From contig NZ_CANMAO010000017.1 of the NCBI RefSeq assembly GCF_947495845.1, forward strand, positions 34,845 to 98,844: a stretch of DNA of 64,000 nucleotides, given 5' to 3'. The notes under the pieces were generated by a model. The model was not told the origin of the DNA, did not search any database, and saw only the letters and a program-made list of their open reading frames with translations. This DNA comes from an uncultured Endozoicomonas sp. (GTDB lineage Bacteria > Pseudomonadota > Gammaproteobacteria > Pseudomonadales > Endozoicomonadaceae). Position 1 is the stretch's first letter. Every line of letters begins with the position of its first letter. This document shows, one piece after another, positions 9,209 through 16,485 of this stretch. The position numbers and the translations under genes were made by a program.

Positions 9209-11053
9209 ATGGATATAGAAAAATATAACGCATCGCATTGGGAGCCTCGCAATGGCTACCTGGAGCTTATCAAGAGCCCACTGGCGTTCGCTAAGTCATC
9301 ATGGTTAGCACTGTTTTTGGCGGCTGAAGAGGGCCGCCTGGAGGTCGTCCGGATCCTGCTGGACAAAGGTGCCAAGGCCGCTGAGTCACCGGGTGCACTG
9401 CAGATGGCGGCTAGCAATGGCCACCTGAAGGTCGTCCAGATCCTGCTGGCCAACGGTGCCACGCCCGCTAAGTCACCGAAAGCACTGAAATGGGCGGCTG
9501 AAAAGGGCCACCTGAAGGTCGTCAAGGCCCTGCTGGCCAACGGTGCCACGCCCGCTGAGTCACCGAAAGCACTGGAGCTGGCGGCTCAAAATGGCCACCT
9601 GAAGGTCGTCCAGGCCCTGCTGGACAAAGGTGCCGAGCCCGCCGAGTCACCGAAGGCACTGGAGCTGGCGGCTCAAAATGGCCACCAGGAGGTCGTCCAG
9701 ATCCTGCTGGACAACGATGCCAAGCCCGCTGAGTCACCGTTGGCACTGGAGCTGGCGGCTGAAAATGGCCACCAGGAGGTCGTCCAGATCCTGCTGGACA
9801 ACGGTGCCAAGCCCTATGAGTCACCGAAGGCACTGGAGTTGGCGGCTGAAAATGGCCACCAGGAGGTCGTCCAGGCCCTGCTGGACAACGGTGCCGAGCC
9901 CGCTGAGTCACCGAAGGCACTGGAGTTGGCGGCTGAAAATGGCCACCTGGAGGTCGTCCAGGCCTTGCTGGACAATGGTGCCGAGCACGCGGAGTCACCG
10001 AAGGCACTGGAGTTGGCGGCTGAAAATGGCCACTTGGAGGTCGTCCAGGTCCTGCTGGACAAAAGTACCAAGAACGCGGAGTTACCGAAGGCACTGGAGT
10101 TGGCGGCTAAAAATGGCCACCTGAAGGTCGTCCAGACCCTGCTGGACAAAGGTGCCAATACCGCTGTATCACCGTTCGCACTGAATTGGGCGGCTAGTAA
10201 TGGCCACCTTGAGGTCGTCCGGACCCTGCTGGCCAAGGGTGCCACGCCCGCTCAGTCACCGTGTGCACTGGAGCTGGCGGCTTGCCATGGCCACCTGTGG
10301 GTCGTCCTGACCCTGCTGGCCAAGGGTGCCACGCCCGCTCAGTTACCGGGTGCACTGCAGCTGGCGGCTATCAATGGCCACCAGGAGGTCGTCCGGACCC
10401 TGGTGGCCAACGGTGCCTCGCCCGCTCAGTCACGGGGTGCACTGCAGCGGGCGGCTGAAAAAGGCCACCTGGAGGTCGTCCAGATCCTGGTGGCCAACGG
10501 TGCCACGCTCGCTGAGTCAATGTTAGCTCTGGATCTGGCGGCTGAACATGGCCACCTGGAGGTCGTCCGGACCCTGCTGGCCAACGTTGCCAAGCCCTCT
10601 CAGTTATCGAGTGCACTGTGGTCGGCGGCTAACAATGGCCACCTGGAGGTTGTCCAGACCCTGGTAGCCAACGGTGCCAAGCCCGCTGAGTCAACGTATG
10701 CACTGTGGTCGGCGGCTAACAATGGCCACCTGGAGATCGTCCGGACCCTGATGGCCAACGGTGCCACGCCCGCTCAGTCACTGGATGCACTGGATGCACT
10801 GGATGCACTGGATGCACTGGATGCACTGGAGCAGGCGGTTAACAAGGGCCACCGGGAGATCGCCAAGACCCTGCGGACTTTCATCCCCCCAGCACTTCAA
10901 GTCCATTCCCTGGAGCACTGGTGCCGGGCCAGCATCCGGAGCCGCCTGGTCGAGAACCTGGACGCCGACGGGTCACCGGTGAATCGGGCGATCGATGCGC
11001 TGCCGCTGGCAATGCAGATGAAGCCGTTCCTGTCTCAGCCACTGTCCCTGTAA
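9209..11053 (+). CDS. Ankyrin-repeat protein with C-terminal SOCS-box-like motif
   Basis: A 614-aa protein made of about 18 ankyrin units. Units 2-17 (residues 62 to about 525) have an exact 29-residue period of the form ALELAAENGHLEVVQALLDN, four residues shorter than the standard 33. Many repeats are nearly identical at DNA level, indicating recent duplication. An LDA x5 stretch (525-539) precedes the last unit. The tail contains SLEHWCRASI (567-576), matching the SOCS-box BC-box pattern [S/T/P]LxxxCxxx[hydrophobic], then LPLA (598-601) near the position of the Cullin-5-box LPxP, and MKPFL. This order, ankyrin then SOCS box, is that of eukaryotic ASB proteins, substrate receptors of Elongin BC-Cullin ligases. 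No signal peptide. The start has AAGGA 8 nt upstream. The gene is cargo of the island. A host-directed role is inferred. Confidence 0.85.
   Translation: MDIEKYNASHWEPRNGYLELIKSPLAFAKSSWLALFLAAEEGRLEVVRILLDKGAKAAESPGALQMAASNGHLKVVQILLANGATPAKSPKALKWAAEKGHLKVVKALLANGATPAESPKALELAAQNGHLKVVQALLDKGAEPAESPKALELAAQNGHQEVVQILLDNDAKPAESPLALELAAENGHQEVVQILLDNGAKPYESPKALELAAENGHQEVVQALLDNGAEPAESPKALELAAENGHLEVVQALLDNGAEHAESPKALELAAENGHLEVVQVLLDKSTKNAELPKALELAAKNGHLKVVQTLLDKGANTAVSPFALNWAASNGHLEVVRTLLAKGATPAQSPCALELAACHGHLWVVLTLLAKGATPAQLPGALQLAAINGHQEVVRTLVANGASPAQSRGALQRAAEKGHLEVVQILVANGATLAESMLALDLAAEHGHLEVVRTLLANVAKPSQLSSALWSAANNGHLEVVQTLVANGAKPAESTYALWSAANNGHLEIVRTLMANGATPAQSLDALDALDALDALDALEQAVNKGHREIAKTLRTFIPPALQVHSLEHWCRASIRSRLVENLDADGSPVNRAIDALPLAMQMKPFLSQPLSL
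10781..10825 (+). repeat. 9-bp CTGGATGCA tandem repeat, five copies
   Basis: Five perfect in-frame copies encode LDA five times within the ankyrin gene, extending the helix at the start of the last repeat. Copy-number change would keep the frame. Confidence 0.95.
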
Positions 11054-11055
11054 CT

Positions 11056-11081
11056 CGACCGGGATCCTCCCCGGGCGGTCG
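11056..11081 (+). terminator. Possible hairpin after ankyrin gene
   Basis: CGACCG (11056-11061) pairs with CGGTCG (11076-11081) just after the ankyrin stop codon, with a GC-rich interior. No T-run follows, so a terminator role is uncertain. Confidence 0.3.
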
Positions 11082-11683
11082 TTATCCGCACTGAGAGCGC
11101 CATAGAACCTCCTCCTTCGGTTTTTCGGCGCAATATTGGAATCCCATTGATTCCAAATCGGCACCTAAGTCACTCTGGGGAAGACTGAAATCAATCATTT
11201 CCGGGCGCTAAATTTGTAGATGGGAATAATTTGTGGAACCTCCTAACCGGATAGAACAGAACAAAAAAAACTTCCAACGCAGTAATGCTCACGGGTTTGC
11301 AACTTTGGAAGAAATACAGCAGCTAACGCCAACTTAAGCGGCGCGCCGTAGGCGCGTCCGATGGAGGGCGAAGCCCGGAACGAACTTGAAGTTTTTGGTA
11401 CGCCCGGCATGGGCATGAACTAGTGGGGTGAAAGTCCCCTGTGGGAGAACCTACATCTGACTGGCGGTAAAGACGCCTGCTGATGACAACCACCACTAGC
11501 TTAAGGCAAGTGCAGTCCCGCGAAGGGCTGTGCGGAGGCAGTCTGAGTGCACCAAAAGTAGGTACTTTAGGCGAAGGTGCGAGCCGACGTACAGAAATCG
11601 CATATAAGGCCAAGTTTCTGGGCGAGTGAGCCAAAGATCACAAAGCCCTCCGGTTCGTGAGACAGGGTAAATGCGGCGGTCGC

Positions 11684-12264
11684 CTGCATGGATGCAGGTG
11701 AGGGGCGTGAGCAGGACGCGGAAGCTTTGTGCACTGAAAGTTCATGTTCCCTCTTGTTTATAAAGAGCGGGGAGATCTATTCAACATGCGATTGATAATT
11801 CTCAGTTCTCAGCCACTGGTTACAACAGGCTCGGCGAACAGTTACTCATCATTCTGTTCGAGCAAACCCGATGGCAACCAATAGCGCCGCAGGGGTAAAA
11901 CCCTGTTGGTGATTGAACAGAAGACCGAAAATTGCTCCTGCCTTCTTGGCTTAAATAGTCGGCATACAGGCCATCCATGGCCTTATCAGCAGAAGCCATA
12001 CGACTGCATGGATGCAGGAGCTAGAGTAACGCAGGAGCAGTTATCGCGTAGTTGGTAGACAACAGTCGTTAACCGATGGAATGTCACCAGCGAAGGGCCT
12101 AACACCGATGACAAAGAGGAGACTGATTCCCTCAAGGCGATGTAGCCGTCCGGCGACTCACCGTACTTGGCGACTGAATCTTTAACCAGCTTTGAACCAT
12201 GATCTATTAAGTTGCGTACTTGAACCGGCCAATCTGGCCAGTGCATGCGACTGCATGGATGCAG
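11684..12264 (+). repeat. Palindromic CTGCATGGATGCAG, three copies
   Basis: CTGCATGGATGCAG occurs at 11684-11697, 12004-12017 and 12251-12264. Each is a CTGCAT/ATGCAG inverted repeat. The last two share longer flanks (GCGACT or ACGACT before, GGAGGTAGAG or GGAGCTAGAG after, then CGCAGGAGC or AGCAGGAGC), indicating dispersal of a roughly 40-bp element within the intron. The third copy lies at the 5' side of the surviving reverse-transcriptase coding sequence. Confidence 0.8.
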
Positions 12265-12283
12265 GAGGTAGAGCGAAGCAGGA

Positions 12284-13138
12284 GCCAGAGCCGAGAAACG
12301 AGTCAAAAGCAACAAGGGTTGTCCGGGCATAGACGGAATGACCATTGACGCTTACCCAGACTTTGCCAAGCAGCATTGGCCTTCAGTACGCCAAGCCTTA
12401 TTGGACGGAACCTACCAACCTTCACCAGTACTCCGGCATGTCATAGAAAAGCCGGATGGTGGTGAACGCTTGTTGGGTATCCCTACCATGATGGACAGAC
12501 TCATTCAGCACACGATGGAGTTTGTCAGGTTAAGCAACTGATCAACAGCGGGCTGAATTACGCGGTTGACGTTGATCTGAGTAAATTCTTTGGCTGGTTT
12601 TTGCGCCTGCAAAACCAGACTTCCCACCTTTCATGGCGGTCATACGGTCAATCACGATGCTCTGATATCGAGAGCCTGATGTCAGAAAGCGAATTCCTGA
12701 GTTTCACCTTCACAGGGAAGAAAATTCGGTGGACACAGAAGGCTCTGGACCAGTTCGAATATAAAATACTCAAGCTGACCAAGCGTCGCTGGGGTGTCTC
12801 AATGGCGCATCGGATACGCAAATTGGCGGAATATGTTCGGGGTTGGATGGGTTACTTCCGGTTATCGGAATATTACCGGCCAATCCTCAAACTGGATCAA
12901 TTGATACGTCGGCGAATTCGTTGCTGCTTCCTAAAGCAATGGCGTAAGCCGAAAACCCGTTTTAAGAATCTGGTCAGCTTAGGCGTTGATAAAATCTAAG
13001 CAACCATGATCGCTGCCAGCAGCAGAGGATATTACCTTTTGAGTAAAACCTATGCAGTTAATCAAGCGCTCAACAACAGTTACCTCACTAAACTTGGGCT
13101 TATTTCATTGAAATACTTATGGATCAGGTTTCTCCATC
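12284..13138 (+). pseudogene. Group II intron reverse transcriptase/maturase remnant
   Basis: From about 12284 the frame reads VKSNKGCPGIDGMTIDAY and then QPSPV...EKPDGGERLLGIP, the first conserved reverse-transcriptase blocks. The frame then breaks near 12541 and the catalytic YADD core is absent. 12601-12999 encodes the maturase X region (FTFTGKKIRW, RGWMGYFRLSEYYRP, RRRIRCCFLKQWRKPKTR), ends in a TAA where the second intron copy reads through, and continues in frame at 13006 (SRGYYLLSKTYAVNQALNNS). Deletion plus nonsense mutation make it non-functional. Confidence 0.9.
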
Positions 13139-13274
13139 CTCGGCGAACCGCTCGGTGCGGACCCGCATGCCGGGTGCTGTGGGGAGGGTTGGAGAAAGAC
13201 CAGCCCTTACCCGATTTAGCCGACCGGCATGATAAAAACCTAATTTTTGAACTTTATGGATTATTTAGAGTCAT

Positions 13275-13338
13275 AATAAATAATCAAAGTAATAAATAAT
13301 CAAAGTAATAAATAATCAAAGTAATAAATAATTAAAGT
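13275..13338 (+). repeat. 16-bp AT-rich tandem repeat, four copies
   Basis: Four copies of AATAAATAATCAAAGT (the last with one change) end 15 nt before the start codon of the RING-like gene, so the array makes up its upstream region. Confidence 0.95.
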
Positions 13339-13353
13339 AGAGCGTATTAATTT

Positions 13354-13860
13354 ATGGACATTCCATATTCAACAGAGGATCTTTGCTGTATTTGTCGTGA
13401 ACCATATGATGAGTCTACAGGGCATGATGCTTTTAGACTTAACTGTCAGCATGCGTTTGGTCGGAGCTGCATAAATACGTGGGCTAGGGTGAGTATTATA
13501 TGTCCTGTGTGTTGTTTAGATACCTTTCCTGCAGAATTATCAGGATGGCAAACTTCATTTCGGGCACTTGCAGATCGAACAATATTTGTCCCCGACCCTC
13601 CAGAAAGCACAGTACGCAGTGGCGTTATGGGTGGCCTTGTTGGCGTTGCTGCTTGTTTTGCTTGTGCTGTTTCCATGGTCAATGCTAATACTGTATCTCC
13701 TATTTTGGAAGCTGGTGCTGCCATTTGCATTCCTGTTTCTGTATTATTTGCTAGCATTGGTCTTTTAAGAGGCATTGGACTTGGCAATGATGCTCAATCC
13801 AGTATTAGTTACTGTTTAACTGTTTCCGCTTGCCTTTTTTTGTCAAGCTTTTTCTTCTAA
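13354..13860 (+). CDS. Membrane-anchored RING-finger-like protein
   Basis: A 168-aa protein. Residues 11-53 follow the RING spacing: C11-x2-C14, C31-x-H33, C39, C50-x2-C53, with an RSCINTWA stretch typical of RING-H2 fingers. The fifth zinc ligand, expected at residue 36 in CQHAFxRSC, is Gly instead of His or Cys. Three hydrophobic segments (about 88-109, 115-138, 150-168) suggest a membrane anchor with the finger in the cytosol-facing N-terminus. RING domains recruit ubiquitin-conjugating enzymes in eukaryotes. Loss of one ligand may weaken or alter the fold. The gene is AT-rich relative to its neighbours, has no strong ribosome binding site, and lies on the island with the ankyrin/SOCS-like gene. 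Function in the host or in the bacterium is not shown by sequence. Confidence 0.75.
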   Translation: MDIPYSTEDLCCICREPYDESTGHDAFRLNCQHAFGRSCINTWARVSIICPVCCLDTFPAELSGWQTSFRALADRTIFVPDPPESTVRSGVMGGLVGVAACFACAVSMVNANTVSPILEAGAAICIPVSVLFASIGLLRGIGLGNDAQSSISYCLTVSACLFLSSFFF

Positions 13861-13965
13861 AGTAAGTGTTTGTTAATGCGCTTAAAATATTGTTGGCTTT
13901 TGAAATAATTAGTTAGTAATTACGTTCAGTGATAGGTCGGCTAACGCCTCAATAAAAGGCGCAGT

Positions 13966-14084
13966 TTACTGCTCCCCATTTGATTGATTTGTTATGCATT
14001 CTTCTATATTTTTGCACCCCAATTTTACTAATGAGTCCTCAATATATTGATCTATGTAATCTCGATCTGGATCGATTTCCTTAA
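13966..14084 (-). pseudogene. C-terminal remnant of an unrecognised gene
   Basis: Read on the minus strand, about 40 codons run from the edge of the intron fragment (14085) to a TAA at 13966-13968: KEIDPDRDYIDQYIED then SLVKLGCKNIEECITNQS. The composition is protein-like, but there is no start codon and the upstream part has been replaced by intron sequence. A hairpin (CGCCT...AGGCG) follows the stop. Family not recognised. The rest of 13861-13965 shows nothing else. Confidence 0.45.
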
Positions 14085-14467
14085 ATGTTCGGGGTTGGAT
14101 GGGTTACTTCCGGTTATCGGAATATTGCCGGTCAATCCCCAAACTGGATCAATGGATACGTCGGCGAATTCGTTGCTGTTTCTTAAAGCAATGGCGCAAG
14201 CCGAAAACCCGTTTCAGAAATCTGGTCAGGTTAGGCGTTGATAAAGTCAAAGCCGCCATGATCGCAGCCAGCAGCAAAGGATATTACCGTTTGAGTAAAA
14301 CCTATGCAGTTAATCAAGCGCTCAACAACAGTTACCCCGCTAAACTTGGGCTTATTTCATTGAAAGGCTTGTGGATCAGGTTTCACCATCCTCGGTGAGC
14401 CGCCCGGTGCGGACACGCATGCCGGGTGCTGTGGGGAGGGCTGGAGAAAGACCAGCCCTTACCCGAC
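14085..14467 (+). mobile_element. 3' fragment of a second group II intron copy
   Basis: Near-identical to 12833-13217 of the first intron. It encodes GWMGYFRLSEYCRS through SLKGLWIRFHHPR with a stop at 14396-14398, then the 3' RNA stem region and ends CCCGAC at 14467. In this copy the maturase C-terminus is uninterrupted (GVDKVKAAMIAASS), showing the stop in the first copy is a mutation. Everything upstream is missing. Confidence 0.85.
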
Positions 14468-14747
14468 TTAGCTGCGTAAGCCCGTAAAATGGTTAAACTG
14501 TGGCGTAAATTTGCAGCCAGTACGACTGGCCCCAAAGTAAAAATCAGAAGATTTACAATCAGAGATTTTGAACGCTGCTGAAAACCTCACAGAATCAAAA
14601 TACCTCGAAACAGTTTGAATCAGATGCTTTGACTACTTGAAGTTTACGACAATGTAAATTCCTGACCTGCATAAAACCTGAAACTTTGGTTTGACTTTAT
14701 ATGGTCGATTTTCTTTCCGGGCGAGTCCTTAGTTACCAAGGGTTAGA
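14468..14747. other. Right flank of island without intact gene
   Basis: Only a 30-codon frame (MVKLWRKFAASTTGPKV..., from about 14488 to a TGA) is visible directly after the intron fragment. It may be the 3' exon of an interrupted gene, or IS right-end sequence. No transposase N-terminus could be recognised on the minus strand. Confidence 0.4.
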
Positions 14748-14769
14748 AGCTTAAGTCAGTGCCATTGGG
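14748..14769 (-). repeat. Right terminal inverted repeat of island
   Basis: A 22-bp sequence ending GTGCCATTGGG, perfect inverse of 8446-8467. AGAGAG follows at 14771, as it precedes the left end. Confidence 0.9.
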
Positions 14770-14794
14770 TAGAGAGCCTCCGTTATTTATTATG

Positions 14795-15370
14795 CTACTT
14801 ATTTATGTACTCAAACACTTTAACGACTTTTTTAACGCCGTAGGTATTGGCTGCCAAAGTGACCGCTTCATGCGCCATTTGCGGTGTGACCAGGCCCAAT
14901 AAATAAACCGTACCTTTTTCGGTATTCACTTTGATTTGATCGGCGTTGATGGACTCATTGGTGACCATCGACGTTTTAATTTTCGTGGTCAGCCAGCTGT
15001 CGTTGCTCTGATCAATAATATCTGCATTTTTGCCGACGGTTAATTCGTTATAAACCTTCCGCACTGTCTCCGTATTCTGGGCAGTAGTGCCAGCCAGTAA
15101 GCGCAATCTTTCACTGGGCACTTGCCCGACAAGAAGGACGGTGCCATTAAAGCTAACCACTTTCACTCGTGATGTTCTGAGTTCCGGATCGGCTTTGTTG
15201 ATATTGACTGCCGTGACGGTTTCAATGGTCTGGTCGTCTACCCAGGCTCCCCAGGTGCGCTTCGTGTGATCAATGTTAACGGGCTCTTCATTAACCGAGT
15301 CAACGAGTACGGCGCAGCCACCTAACAGAGCCAGTACGCCAGCCAGAAGTACGGTTCTGATTGGTTTCAT
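14795..15370 (-). CDS. dolP: BON-domain outer membrane lipoprotein DolP (YraP)
   Basis: 191 aa. An N-terminal signal peptide ends in a lipobox (LLGGC), predicting an outer membrane lipoprotein. Two BON domains follow (about 45-110 and 125-190), recognisable by VKVVSFNGTVLLVGQV and IKVNTEKGTVYLLGLV. DolP supports outer membrane integrity and BamA function in related bacteria. It sits 50 bp downstream of diaA, as in Escherichia coli (yraO-yraP). Its downstream terminator appears to be half of the hairpin cut by the island. Confidence 0.92.
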   Translation of the reverse strand: MKPIRTVLLAGVLALLGGCAVLVDSVNEEPVNIDHTKRTWGAWVDDQTIETVTAVNINKADPELRTSRVKVVSFNGTVLLVGQVPSERLRLLAGTTAQNTETVRKVYNELTVGKNADIIDQSNDSWLTTKIKTSMVTNESINADQIKVNTEKGTVYLLGLVTPQMAHEAVTLAANTYGVKKVVKVFEYINK

Positions 15371-15420
15371 GGTTCCCCCTTTGTTTAAATTAGAAAAGCA
15401 GTATCAGTCATTGGTATTAT

Positions 15421-16056
<636 letters not shown>

Positions 16057-16110
16057 TCACACATCAGATGGATGGTTGTGAAAAATTAATCAATCTAAAG
16101 TTAGTCTTCA

Positions 16111-16485
16111 CTAAAACGCATTTTTAATCCATTTTAAAGTGTTTTCGCATTTGGCGTCACTGTTATCAATGGCGATTACGTCAAATCGACAAATTCTGTG
16201 ATTGTGCTGACGGTGGTTTTGCAAATAAACGGCGGCCGTCTTTCTGATTTTTGTCTGTTTGTGGTGGTTGATGGTTTGAGCGGCGGAACCGAAGTTGCTT
16301 TTACTGCGAAAACGCACTTCGATAAAGATCAGTTTTTCATTATCCAGCATGATGAGGTCAATCTCGCCAGATTTGCAGGCAAAGTTTCTAGCGACAGATT
16401 TCAGGCCCTGCTGCTTCAGATAGCGCAGAGCCTGATTCTCGGCCTGAAGCCCAGGGTTATTCCTGAGATTCAGTTTCCAGAACAT
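16111..16485 (-). CDS. yraN: UPF0102 family endonuclease-like protein YraN
   Basis: 124 aa. The UPF0102 fold is indicated by GLKSVARNFACKSGEIDLIM and IFIEVRFRS, an RNase-H/Holliday-junction-resolvase-like core with the expected Glu, Asp and ExK-type positions; the residue after the Val is Arg where Lys is common. Role unknown in most bacteria. It overlaps the end of lpoA by 29 nt, suggesting translational coupling. Confidence 0.88.
   Translation of the reverse strand: MFWKLNLRNNPGLQAENQALRYLKQQGLKSVARNFACKSGEIDLIMLDNEKLIFIEVRFRSKSNFGSAAQTINHHKQTKIRKTAAVYLQNHRQHNHRICRFDVIAIDNSDAKCENTLKWIKNAF

Larger units (their letters stand above)
11398..13215 (+). mobile_element. Decayed group II intron with 5' and 3' RNA ends
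   Basis: The segment starts GTACGCCCGG, close to the GTGCG-type 5' end of bacterial group II introns, and continues with recognisable domain I sequence (GTGGGGTGAAAGTCCCC, CTGATGACAACC, ATATAAGGCC). It ends with GC-rich stem sequences near 13140-13200, including GGTGCGG and GCATGCCGGGTGC, and CCCGAT at 13215. The stretch from 11400 to 12280 has no open gene and is intron RNA plus an inserted short repeat. The encoded reverse transcriptase/maturase is broken, so the intron should no longer be mobile alone. The exact 5' boundary is approximate. Confidence 0.75.
8446..14769. mobile_element. 6.3-kb composite island bounded by perfect 22-bp inverted repeats
   Basis: The two ends are 22-bp perfect inverted copies (8446-8467 and 14748-14769) beginning CCCAATGGCACTG. 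AGAGAG lies just outside both ends (8440-8445 and 14771-14776, with one extra T on the right), consistent with a short target duplication. The left end carries the C-terminal half of an IS4-type transposase ending right at the repeat. The interior holds an ankyrin gene, a decayed group II intron, a RING-like gene, a gene remnant and an intron fragment. It appears to be an IS element opened up by cargo, or two IS remnants flanking cargo. The transposase is broken, so it is unlikely to move without help. Confidence 0.7.

Noticed and set aside
9522..10616. Plus- and minus-strand frames rich in W, R and P across the ankyrin gene
   Set aside because: Periodic shadows of the 87-bp ankyrin repeat; no start context or recognisable product.
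13935..13970. Possible integron attC-like site after the gene remnant
   Set aside because: A hairpin and a GTTAGCC are present, but the paired inverse core site and the GTTRRRY consensus are not satisfied.
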